In this document: positions 1 to 5,216 of the stretch, in pieces
Numbering within the stretch: the first letter of the stretch is position 1
How the letters are laid out: every line of letters begins with the position of its first letter
Source of the DNA: Candidatus Aminicenantota bacterium
Lineage (GTDB): Bacteria > Acidobacteriota > Aminicenantia > Aminicenantales > Aminicenantaceae
Length of the DNA stretch: 5,216 bases
NCBI GenBank assembly: GCA_013139435.1
Contig: WTAW01000110.1
Span: forward strand, 1 to 5,216
Direction: 5' to 3'
Made by a program: the position numbers and the translations under genes
The notes under the pieces: model-generated
The model's input: the letters and a program-made list of their open reading frames with translations, nothing else
Databases searched by the model: none
Told to the model about the DNA's origin: nothing

Positions 1-742
1 TGTTGATCGGGAAAAAACGGTGAAGCCAGAGTCCCAGGACAGTCAATACGATTCCGGCAGAGAAAAGGCCAAAGGTTTTCAGACGCTTGGACCGGGAAAA
101 CCGCAGCCAGTCACCGGCCAGTGTCCCCAGCAGGGTCGTGACAAGTGCTGGAAGGGTGCTCAGGATTCCCTCCGGGTCAAAGTTCGCGGTGTACAAATGG
201 CCGGAAAGGAGTTGGGTATCGATATATCCACAGAGATTCCCCTCTAATCCTAGAACACCCGCGCCGAATCCAGGCACAGGAACAAGTTTCAAGATGAGCC
301 AATAGGCCACAAGACAACCTGTAGAAATGAGGATCCGGACCCTTGTCCCTGTCTTTAGAAATATCAAAGACGCGAGGAGGTAACAGATGGCAATTCGTTG
401 TAGTACTCCGGGGATCCTGAGTGTCGAAAAATCGAAAAGGGGGATCAAGCGAAGGAGCAGTCCTAACGCAAACAGGATCACAGATCTTTGGAGGATCTTG
501 AAATAAAGCTGAAAACTTCCGGCACCTCGTGTCTTCCTTCTCGACAAGGAAAAAGATAGCGTAACCCCTACGATGAACAGGAAGAATGGAAAAACAAGGT
601 CTGTGGACGTCCATCCATGCCACTTGGCATGACGTAGAGGGGCGCAAACATATTTCCAGCTCCCTGGATTGTTGACTAGGATCATCAGAGCAATGGTCAT
701 GCCCCGGAAGACATCCAGTGACGCCAGTCGTTCGGTAGTCAT
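1..742 (-). CDS. HGSNAT/NagX-like membrane acetyltransferase (DUF5009 family), 3' part outside window
   Basis: The frame is open from the ATG at 742-740 to the window edge, giving 247 residues with no stop; the family usually has about 350-400, so roughly the last third is missing. The protein starts MTTERLASLDVFRGMTIALM, the family signature, followed by VNNPGSW (23-29), RHAKWHG (37-43), TDLVFPFFLFIVG (47-59), GVLQRIAICY (112-121) and FDPEGILSTLPAL (188-200). Hydrophobic helices are visible near 11-25, 48-66, 84-103, 114-129, 136-154, 194-210 and 223-240, so it is an integral inner-membrane protein. In human HGSNAT this family moves acetyl from cytoplasmic acetyl-CoA to terminal glucosamine across the membrane through an active-site His; H38 in the HAxWHG motif matches that His. 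Bacterial NagX relatives lie in amino-sugar gene clusters. It follows the GH116 gene by 37 bases, so co-transcription is likely. The family call is secure; the acceptor substrate is inferred. Confidence 0.9.
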   Translation of the reverse strand, partial: MTTERLASLDVFRGMTIALMILVNNPGSWKYVCAPLRHAKWHGWTSTDLVFPFFLFIVGVTLSFSLSRRKTRGAGSFQLYFKILQRSVILFALGLLLRLIPLFDFSTLRIPGVLQRIAICYLLASLIFLKTGTRVRILISTGCLVAYWLILKLVPVPGFGAGVLGLEGNLCGYIDTQLLSGHLYTANFDPEGILSTLPALVTTLLGTLAGDWLRFSRSKRLKTFGLFSAGIVLTVLGLWLHRFFPIN

Positions 743-752
743 GGGGATTTGA

Positions 753-757
753 CTCCT
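753..757 (-). promoter_or_regulatory. ribosome binding site of the acetyltransferase gene
   Basis: AGGAG on the minus strand lies 10 bases upstream of the ATG at 742. It supports this start for a gene that has no stop inside the window. The whole 37-base gap to the upstream GH116 stop contains no terminator-like hairpin. Confidence 0.65.
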
Positions 758-779
758 ATACTATAACAATTTCAAAGAG

Positions 780-3317
780 TTACAAAGTCATTTCCTTCCC
801 GGATACTAAAACACGTTCCACATCCAGGCTTCCCATTGTCACTTCGACGAATGGTTTTCCATCCTTTAGTCCGACAGTACCAAAACCACTCGCTGTTGCA
901 AGAAAAGAGCGGAAATTATTGCCGATTTTCGAATCGATATAGAGTGTCTTCTCAACGGCATCATACCTGACTCCCGTAAGCCCTTGAATAAGTCCATAAC
1001 TTGAAAGAGCACGCGCGTACCAGTGTCCGCATTCATAATCGTTAAAAGGATTGCGGATCGTCCCATCATATCGATCGCGGCACACCCTAACGATATCCAG
1101 CCCTTTATCGATTTTGCCCTCGAACATGAGATGTGAAGCGACCTGGTATTCGATCCCGGTCCATACTTCATCGCTATAGACAAAAGGGATGGACAACGCA
1201 CCTCCGTTAGGCCAAGTACACAGGAGAAGACCTCCATCCTTGCCGAGAGCGAAAGCTGGTCTTTGTGGATTGTGATGATCGGATAAATCACGCTTAAGGT
1301 TATATTTATAGACGGCGTTCAAATGACTTTTGACTTTTTCAGGATCAATAATCTCACCCAAACCACAGACTTGTGCGATCCATAAACCGAGTATACCATC
1401 AGAAAGACAACCCTTGCCATACTGGTATTTTGGGCCCTCTTTATTTAACATTTCCACAATCTTCTCATAGCCTTTTCCGTTTGCAGAGAAATCGAGAGGC
1501 TCGAATTTTGCATCTAGCCCTTCAGTTGTGATGATCTGATAAAAGAATTCTCCGTTATAAAGCTCAAATTCGAAAAATTGTTTTCCTTTTTTGAGTAGGT
1601 CCTCATACTTTGAAACATCATCGTTCAACGCTTCGCCCATCTTTACTGCCGCGCTCAGGGCGCCTAAATAAAAACTCGAACAATGCCCGTCAGGTCCCCA
1701 ATACTCAATGTCATAGGTGTTGTGATGAGGTTCTTCGAGGACACCTCGGCCACGGGGGTCCCAGGTATTTATGCAGTATTCAAGACTTTGTTTGACATTC
1801 GGCCACATTTTTTTAAGCCAATCGTTGTCTCCAGAAATACGCCATTCGCGATAGGCTTTCAGAATCCCACCAAGCTGACCGTCGGAAGCGGCATAGAAAG
1901 TATGCTGGATCGGACGGATCGGAAGCCCAGAGCGAAATACTTGATGCCCTCTCTCATCCTGACTTACAAAAAACTCTGTCTCTCTGAGGCTCCTTTCCAG
2001 GTCCGGGAAGAGATGAGGGATGGCTTGGGCATAATTCCAAACATGAGTACAGGACCCAGAACAGCATCCCCTCGAATCAGAGCAACCTTCCCAGCACCAC
2101 AATCGTCCATCATGCTGTCGTTGAACAGTCGGTGATTTTAATATAGTGAGATTAGCTGCAACCGCCTCGATGACTTCGTCAGGAAGGGATGTGTCATAAA
2201 AAGTATCGCTGAATAATTTTGTATTTTCGAATAATGTATTGTAGTTCAACCGCCAATAGTCAACAACGTCATAAATGCTCTTAAAACGCGCCGCATACCA
2301 GGGAATATGATATCTCTGTTCAGAACAACAAGCCGTTTCTGCTGGATCAGATGAAGATTCGGTCTCAATATCTTGACCTGTTCGGAGATCCGTTTCTGGC
2401 ACATACCAGGCAAACATCAACCGGACGATTTTTTGCTCACCCGGCTCTAGAGAAATTGGGAGGAAGAGAGAAGCACCAGGACATGGCCCCTCGACTGGAG
2501 GATTGTTTATGAGAATTCCCTCCTTAATATTGTTCCACGTCAGGGTAAGTGCATCCCACCAGCCCCCTTTGAACCAGCAATGGTCAATAACAGCATTATC
2601 ATCATCTAAAAAAGCGGCAAAGCCGCCTGCGTTATGCGGATTCTCATCACCGCCATCCTGCCAGAGGACGAAGCCATTTTTCACGGATTTAATGGTATGT
2701 CCCTCCCTGTTTTTAGCCATAAAGTTTTTGGCATTGTATGAGAACACAGCTTCGACTGGAGAATCTGTCGTATTTTTAAAACAATATTCAAGCGAGCCGA
2801 CTGGCAGACTAGAGTTGTCAGAATCTCCTGGTATAAAGGGGCTCCATCCCGTGATCCTTATGTCTAACGGGATGTCATCATCTTCAAGAGTCACATGACC
2901 AAAGGGAAATCTGGCTAGAAATTGGGGCTTTTCAAACCGAGGTAGTCCATAACTGGTGCGAGAGGCACCATTACCCGAACCGGGAGATCCGAAGATTTTC
3001 CAATCCGGCACAGGACCTTCAAGAATTTTAGCTCCGTTCTCAACGCCTTTAACACTTATGGCCGCAAAAGTACAGGGCTCATTAAAAACCTCAGGCTGAT
3101 TCCTCACTGAGACATGAGAAATGGCTCCTGTTCCTTCGAGACATACCATCCCAGCCCCAATGCCCCCTATGGGGAAGGCGACTCTATTCAGATGAGAGCC
3201 CGAGTATGGGCCATTATAATTTCTTTTTATGGAGTGATCCTTTGTCGTCGTACATTTTGTTAATGCGATTAAAACTAAGAACGCAAAAAAAACGAAAAGC
3301 TGAGTTGTTTTGATCAT
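780..3317 (-). CDS. GH116 family glycosidase (GBA2/beta-glucosidase-like), exported, probable lipoprotein
   Basis: This 845-residue retaining glycoside hydrolase belongs to family GH116, which includes GBA2 glucosylceramidase and microbial beta-glucosidases, beta-xylosidases and beta-N-acetylglucosaminidases. Residues 1-22 form a signal sequence (MIK, a hydrophobic stretch, then LTKC). C22 could be lipidated, although Lys just before it is atypical for a lipobox. Residues about 40-330 look like the beta-sandwich GH116 N-terminal domain (RVAFPIGGIGAGM at 45-57). Residues about 360-785 are the (alpha/alpha)6 catalytic barrel, and 786-845 form a beta-rich tail. By motif comparison E410 in WCWEGCSDSRG should be the nucleophile and D536 in HNTYDIEYWG the acid/base; both are inferred from memory of characterised members. 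Other family motifs are GSCTHVWNYAQA (421-432), SDEVWTGIEY (715-724) and YECGHWYARAL (761-771). Length is normal and no frame break is seen. It is first in a unit with the acetyltransferase gene. Exact substrate cannot be read from sequence. Confidence 0.93.
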   Translation of the reverse strand: MIKTTQLFVFFAFLVLIALTKCTTTKDHSIKRNYNGPYSGSHLNRVAFPIGGIGAGMVCLEGTGAISHVSVRNQPEVFNEPCTFAAISVKGVENGAKILEGPVPDWKIFGSPGSGNGASRTSYGLPRFEKPQFLARFPFGHVTLEDDDIPLDIRITGWSPFIPGDSDNSSLPVGSLEYCFKNTTDSPVEAVFSYNAKNFMAKNREGHTIKSVKNGFVLWQDGGDENPHNAGGFAAFLDDDNAVIDHCWFKGGWWDALTLTWNNIKEGILINNPPVEGPCPGASLFLPISLEPGEQKIVRLMFAWYVPETDLRTGQDIETESSSDPAETACCSEQRYHIPWYAARFKSIYDVVDYWRLNYNTLFENTKLFSDTFYDTSLPDEVIEAVAANLTILKSPTVQRQHDGRLWCWEGCSDSRGCCSGSCTHVWNYAQAIPHLFPDLERSLRETEFFVSQDERGHQVFRSGLPIRPIQHTFYAASDGQLGGILKAYREWRISGDNDWLKKMWPNVKQSLEYCINTWDPRGRGVLEEPHHNTYDIEYWGPDGHCSSFYLGALSAAVKMGEALNDDVSKYEDLLKKGKQFFEFELYNGEFFYQIITTEGLDAKFEPLDFSANGKGYEKIVEMLNKEGPKYQYGKGCLSDGILGLWIAQVCGLGEIIDPEKVKSHLNAVYKYNLKRDLSDHHNPQRPAFALGKDGGLLLCTWPNGGALSIPFVYSDEVWTGIEYQVASHLMFEGKIDKGLDIVRVCRDRYDGTIRNPFNDYECGHWYARALSSYGLIQGLTGVRYDAVEKTLYIDSKIGNNFRSFLATASGFGTVGLKDGKPFVEVTMGSLDVERVLVSGKEMTL

Positions 3318-3325
3318 TGTTGATA

Positions 3326-3332
3326 CTCCTTT
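3326..3332 (-). promoter_or_regulatory. ribosome binding site of the GH116 gene
   Basis: AAAGGAG on the minus strand sits 8 bases upstream of the ATG at 3317. It fixes this start, which also places the hydrophobic signal sequence exactly at the N-terminus. Confidence 0.75.
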
Positions 3333-3446
3333 ATTGGATTTTGACGGAATCCTTCAAGCAGATGATTTACTCTGTCGTAATCTTCCCTATCATGAAGGCA
3401 GAACACATAAAATCACATTATTAGATCTCAACTATATAGGTAGGGA

Positions 3447-3473
3447 ATTATCATAAATCATCGAGATTTTCAA
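3447..3473 (-). promoter_or_regulatory. weak candidate promoter for the GH116 gene
   Basis: On the minus strand, TTGAAA (3473-3468) and GATAAT (3452-3447) are separated by 15 bases. Each box is close to the sigma-70 consensus but the spacer is shorter than the usual 17. Transcription would start about 120 bases upstream of the GH116 ATG. The stretch is AT-rich, so chance matches are common and other box pairs are possible. Confidence 0.25.
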
Positions 3474-3500
3474 GATATCAGGGCTTTATGAAAGAATCTC
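3463..3500. repeat. imperfect inverted repeat near the candidate GH116 promoter
   Basis: GAGATT (3463-3468) is matched by its inverse AATCTC (3495-3500). The match extends imperfectly inwards (TTC against GAAAG) across about 26 bases. It overlaps the candidate -35 box, so it could be an operator or only a chance repeat in AT-rich DNA. Confidence 0.25.
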
Positions 3501-3572
3501 TAAAAGCGTGATGACAATCAGTCACATTGCACTATTAAGTGTCCCAATTGTGTGGTGGAGAAAACCGTGAGA

Positions 3573-3624
3573 AGGGCTGGACGGGCATGGTACATCTCCC
3601 AGAGGGAGATGTGAGGGAAGCCCT
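3573..3624 (-). terminator. nested hairpin downstream of the PEBP gene, probable transcript end
   Basis: The inner stem is a perfect 9-base inverted repeat, ACATCTCCC (3592-3600) and GGGAGATGT (3604-3612), with a 3-base loop. An outer stem pairs AGGGCT (3573-3578) with AGCCCT (3619-3624). The structure begins 2 bases after the PEBP stop codon in the direction of transcription, the position expected for a terminator or a 3'-end-protecting stem. No run of T follows on the minus strand, so it is not a classical intrinsic terminator. The repeat is seen directly; its function is inferred. Confidence 0.5.
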
Positions 3625-3626
3625 GA

Positions 3627-4085
3627 TCAGCGGGTGTAAGTCCCCATCAAGTGCGCCTCTGAGAGGACATGTCCCTCCAGGGCGATCATCAGATGGGCCT
3701 TTGATACGCCTGCAGGAAGGTCGAGTGTAGTGTCTAAAGCGTAGATCTTAAAAAAATATCTGTGCATCCCAGAAGGCGGACAGGGACCTCCATAGCCGAC
3801 CTTATGAAAATCGTTCATCCCTTGCCTTGCACCGTTTTCCAGTTCTTTCTCGGGTGACACATTCTCCGGAAGGCGAGTCACATCTCCTGGAATGTTGAAA
3901 ATGACCCAGTGAACCCATGTCTTCATCGGAGCATCCGGATCATCACAGACGATGGCGATGCTTTTTGTGCCTTCAGGCACATTCGACCATTCTATAGGCG
4001 GAGACACATCGAGATCGTCGCAGGTGTATTTCTTCGGGATCGTTCCCCCATCCTTAAAAACCGGACTTGTGATTTGAATGTCCAT
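3627..4085 (-). CDS. YbhB/YbcL-family Raf kinase inhibitor-like protein (PEBP family)
   Basis: This complete 152-residue protein has the length and motifs of bacterial phosphatidylethanolamine-binding-protein homologues such as E. coli YbhB and YbcL. Visible motifs in order are CDDLDVSPPIEW (22-33), CDDPDAP (47-53), WVHWVIFNIP (57-66), GYGGPCPPSGMHRYFF (97-112), and the C-terminal EGHVLSEAHLMGTY (137-150). The conserved Asp and His residues (D49, H59, H108) form the anion-binding pocket known in the family. There is no signal peptide, so it is probably cytoplasmic. Its biochemical role in bacteria is not well defined, and the sequence gives no ligand. It starts 37 bases after the dodecin stop and is probably co-transcribed with it. 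The ATG at 4085 is supported by a strong ribosome binding site. The family is certain; the function is open. Confidence 0.95.
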   Translation of the reverse strand: MDIQITSPVFKDGGTIPKKYTCDDLDVSPPIEWSNVPEGTKSIAIVCDDPDAPMKTWVHWVIFNIPGDVTRLPENVSPEKELENGARQGMNDFHKVGYGGPCPPSGMHRYFFKIYALDTTLDLPAGVSKAHLMIALEGHVLSEAHLMGTYTR

Positions 4086-4092
4086 AAAAAAA

Positions 4093-4099
4093 CCCTCCT
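4093..4099 (-). promoter_or_regulatory. ribosome binding site of the PEBP gene
   Basis: AGGAGGG on the minus strand lies 7 bases before the ATG at 4085. The spacer is an uninterrupted run of seven T, which should leave the start region unpaired. A small AGCC-TTTA-GGCT hairpin just upstream is too short and too far from the T run to act as a convincing terminator. Confidence 0.75.
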
Positions 4100-4122
4100 A
4101 AGCCTAAAGGCTGCCCTGTATT

Positions 4123-4329
4123 CTACTCTTTGAACTTGAAGGAGATTTTGACTTTTGAGCGATAGGATACGACCTTTCCACATTCGACTTTCATATCGAA
4201 TTCAGTAACTTCAGCGATCCTGATGTCCTGAAGGCTTTTCGCAGCAGTCTCCACAGCATTCCGTGCGGCTTCTTCGAAAGAGTTCGGACTGGTTCCCACA
4301 AGCTCGATGACTTTGTATACACTGTCCAT
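4123..4329 (-). CDS. dodecin-like small protein with non-canonical flavin pocket
   Basis: This complete 68-residue protein has the dodecin fold signature: VYKVIELVGTSPNSFEEAARNAV (4-26) for strand 1 and the helix, then IRIAEVTEFDMKVECGKV (36-53) and YRSKVKISFKF (56-66) for strands 2 and 3. Dodecins assemble into hollow 12-subunit spheres that store or buffer flavins or CoA in the cytoplasm. The Trp that stacks on flavin in classical dodecins (in D-W-F-E-V) is replaced here by I38 in R-I-A-E-V, and the flavin-contacting Gln is replaced by R57. It therefore belongs to the dodecin-like subgroup without these residues and may not bind flavin in the known way. It is the first gene of a likely two-gene unit with the PEBP gene, and has its own promoter and ribosome binding site. 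The alignment was done by eye. The family call is firm; the ligand is unknown. Confidence 0.93.
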   Translation of the reverse strand: MDSVYKVIELVGTSPNSFEEAARNAVETAAKSLQDIRIAEVTEFDMKVECGKVVSYRSKVKISFKFKE

Positions 4330-4334
4330 TTTGA

Positions 4335-4341
4335 CTCCTTT
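4335..4341 (-). promoter_or_regulatory. ribosome binding site of the dodecin gene
   Basis: AAAGGAG on the minus strand is 5 bases upstream of the ATG at 4329. This fits the VYKVIELVGTS start expected for dodecins and rules out a longer N-terminus. Confidence 0.75.
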
Positions 4342-4371
4342 ATAATAGGCTTGTTAGTAACAGATAAAAAA

Positions 4372-4400
4372 AATGTAAATCTTTTGCCTGCTCTTGTCAA
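4372..4400 (-). promoter_or_regulatory. sigma-70-type promoter of the dodecin-PEBP unit
   Basis: On the minus strand a perfect TTGACA (4400-4395) is followed after exactly 17 bases by TACATT (4377-4372), which matches four of six -10 consensus bases. Transcription would begin near 4365, giving a leader of about 35 bases that ends in the AAAGGAG site. This is the best promoter match in the window. Confidence 0.55.
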
Positions 4401-4572
4401 TCTTTTTCGTACTAAACACAGCATTTCCGAATCTGTGATGGCCTGTATTCTTGTTCCCATTTAGCCTCTCTACTGTTCCGTTATTCATCTTCAAAACCAT
4501 ATAATCTGATCATTCGAAATGTCATCCATCACGGTTTTAGAAATGCTTCCAGTGTCATACGAAATTTTAATA

Positions 4573-4594
4573 CCTATGGATAGGCAAATATGAT
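4573..4594 (+). promoter_or_regulatory. palindrome plus -10-like box upstream of the symporter gene
   Basis: CCTAT-GG-ATAGG (4573-4584) is a perfect 5-base inverted repeat. It is followed by TATGAT (4589-4594), which matches five of six -10 consensus bases. No good -35 box lies 17 bases upstream (TTTAAT only), so the palindrome sits where the spacer would be and could be a regulator site. The evidence is positional only. Confidence 0.3.
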
Positions 4595-4633
4595 ATAAGA
4601 TTTAAGAGTATGGACATGACCACGCCTTAGGCT

Positions 4634-4638
4634 GGGGA
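4634..4638 (+). promoter_or_regulatory. probable ribosome binding site of the symporter gene
   Basis: GGGGA lies 9 bases before the ATG at 4648. An AGGA at 4641-4644 is closer but has only a 3-base gap. An in-frame stop at 4603-4605, with no ATG, GTG or TTG between it and 4648, leaves 4648 as the only reasonable start. Confidence 0.5.
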
Positions 4639-4647
4639 ATAGGACTG

Positions 4648-5216
4648 ATGGATGTATTTGCCACGAATTTTAAAACCATCGACTGGGTCATTGTATCGGT
4701 CTACATCTGTATCCCTGTAGTTATCGGCATAATTGTCAGGAAATATGTCCGTCAGCTCAGTGACTTTATCGTCGCGGGCCGTACACTCCGCTTGTTTATC
4801 GCCATTGCAACTTTAACAGGGACAGAGTTGGGTCTAGTGACAGTCATGTATAACTCTGAGCTGGGTTTTAAACACGGTTTCTCAGCCTTCCATATCGGGA
4901 TCATCGAAACAGTCTGCATCTTAGCCATCGGTATCACAGGATTCATCGTATACAAATTGCGCGAATTGCGATTGATGACAATCCCCGAGTTCTACGAGAT
5001 GCGTTTTAGCAAAAATGTCCGGATCATCGGCGGCACTCTTCTTGCCCTCGGTGGCATTCTCAACATGGGATTATTCCTCCAGGCAGGAGCCCGATTCATG
5101 ATGGGAGTCACAGGTTACAGCAATCCCGCAGGCCTCAAGCTTTTCATGTCGGCTATGCTGATCATGGTCCTCATCTACACGGTCCTCGGAGGCATGGTTT
5201 CTGTCGTTCTGAACGA
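4648..5216 (+). CDS. sodium:solute symporter family (SSS) protein, 3' part outside window
   Basis: The first 189 residues are present and the frame is open to the window edge; SSS proteins are usually about 450-600 residues, so more than half is missing. The N-terminus shows helix 1 at about 12-30, then DFIVAGR (39-45), the typical SSS loop. A conserved TLTGTELGLVTVMYNSELGF (55-74) lies in the second helix, where Ser, Thr and Gly line the transport path in this family. Next come a helix at 83-102, LMTIPEFYEMRFS (109-121), the common T-x-P-E-F/Y...R-F/Y-S motif, a helix at 124-146, and YTVLGGMVSVV (177-187), the start of helix five. The protein would import a solute with Na+ across the inner membrane. 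Substrates of SSS proteins include sugars, sialic acid, amino acids, nucleosides and acetate; this fragment does not decide among them. It is divergent from the dodecin unit and so independently transcribed. Confidence 0.92.
   Translation, partial: MDVFATNFKTIDWVIVSVYICIPVVIGIIVRKYVRQLSDFIVAGRTLRLFIAIATLTGTELGLVTVMYNSELGFKHGFSAFHIGIIETVCILAIGITGFIVYKLRELRLMTIPEFYEMRFSKNVRIIGGTLLALGGILNMGLFLQAGARFMMGVTGYSNPAGLKLFMSAMLIMVLIYTVLGGMVSVVLN

Larger units (their letters stand above)
3318..3626. other. 309-base intergenic region between the PEBP and GH116 genes
   Basis: No convincing coding frame is present. The part nearest the GH116 gene (about 3341-3535) is AT-rich and should hold the GH116 promoter and leader. 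The part nearest the PEBP stop (about 3539-3626) is GC-rich and contains a strong nested hairpin. The sharp change in composition at about 3539 suggests two different functional pieces: regulatory DNA, and a terminator or other structured element. Confidence 0.7.
4330..4647. other. 318-base divergent spacer between the dodecin and symporter genes
   Basis: The spacer separates two divergently transcribed genes and should carry both promoters. The dodecin side holds the TTGACA promoter. The middle (about 4400-4560) has only short open frames with no start-site support; a CACAG/CTGTG pair separated by 11 bases at 4417-4437 is too weak to interpret. The symporter side has a short palindrome and a TATGAT box. 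Confidence 0.6.

Noticed and set aside
20..305. Two short plus-strand open frames near the left edge
   Set aside because: They are antisense to the acetyltransferase, low in hydrophobic content and without family motifs.
177..647. Minus-strand open frame of 156 codons within the acetyltransferase region
   Set aside because: The overlapping frame from 742 to the window edge encodes a clear HGSNAT/NagX-type protein with family motifs throughout. The 156-codon frame has no recognisable motifs and is its shadow.
866..2898. Several open frames on both strands inside the GH116 gene (866-1291, 1610-1795, 1683-2135, 2503-2898)
   Set aside because: The GH116 frame is continuous and rich in family motifs across all these positions. 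The other frames show no family resemblance.
3630..3645. GGGTGTAAGTCCCC on the plus strand, resembling a group II intron 5' motif
   Set aside because: Read on the minus strand these bases encode the conserved MGTYTR end of the PEBP protein, so the likeness over this part is probably coincidence. The neighbouring non-coding part is kept as a finding.
3539..3730. Plus-strand open frame of 63 codons covering the structured element and the PEBP 3' end
   Set aside because: About half lies antisense to conserved PEBP codons, it has no clear ribosome binding site, and it matches no family I recognise. The folding of the DNA is a better explanation for its sequence bias.
4086..4122. Short AGCC-TTTA-GGCT hairpin followed by a run of seven T between dodecin and PEBP
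   Set aside because: The stem has only 4 base pairs and the T run lies 8 bases away, between the ribosome binding site and the ATG. It is more likely part of the translation start than a terminator.
3909..4183. Open frames on both strands overlapping the PEBP start and the dodecin 3' end
   Set aside because: They conflict with two well-supported family members in other frames and have no motifs.
4191..4460. Minus-strand open frame of 89 codons overlapping the dodecin gene and its promoter
   Set aside because: It is out of frame with the dodecin, would remove the TTGACA promoter from non-coding DNA, and has no recognisable content.
4752..4955. Minus-strand open frame inside the symporter gene
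   Set aside because: It is the antisense shadow of a continuous SSS-family reading frame.

Overview
This is a bacterial window of 5,216 bases with moderate GC content and tightly packed genes, each preceded by a clear AGGAG-type ribosome binding site. It holds five protein-coding genes. Two run off the ends of the window. No RNA gene, insertion sequence or CRISPR array was recognised. A predicted lipoprotein or secreted hydrolase and a heparan-type acetyltransferase suggest a Gram-negative glycan-using bacterium, possibly of the PVC, Bacteroidota or a related candidate phylum. The sequence alone does not settle the taxon.

Left part (1-3317, minus strand): a two-gene unit transcribed leftwards. 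The first gene encodes an 845-residue GH116 glycosidase (relative of GBA2 and bacterial/archaeal beta-glucosidases) with an N-terminal export signal. After 37 bases comes a membrane acetyltransferase of the HGSNAT/NagX/DUF5009 family, cut off at the left edge after 247 residues. That gene is open from its start to the window edge without a stop. The pairing suggests cleavage of a glycan outside the cytoplasm, coupled to acetylation or uptake of an amino sugar, but the substrate is unknown.

Middle (3318-3626): 309 non-coding bases. The AT-rich part carries only weak promoter candidates for the glycosidase gene. The GC-rich part holds a strong nested hairpin just downstream of the next gene and is the least explained stretch of the window.

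Right part: a second minus-strand unit (3627-4329) encodes a dodecin-like protein, then a YbhB/YbcL-type PEBP-family protein, 37 bases apart, under a promoter with a perfect TTGACA box. The dodecin lacks the usual flavin-binding residues. After a 318-base divergent spacer, a sodium:solute symporter gene begins on the plus strand and leaves the window after 189 residues.

No clearly novel system is visible. The points most worth a second look are the GH116-acetyltransferase pairing, the structured element at about 3539-3626, and the dodecin with an altered flavin pocket.
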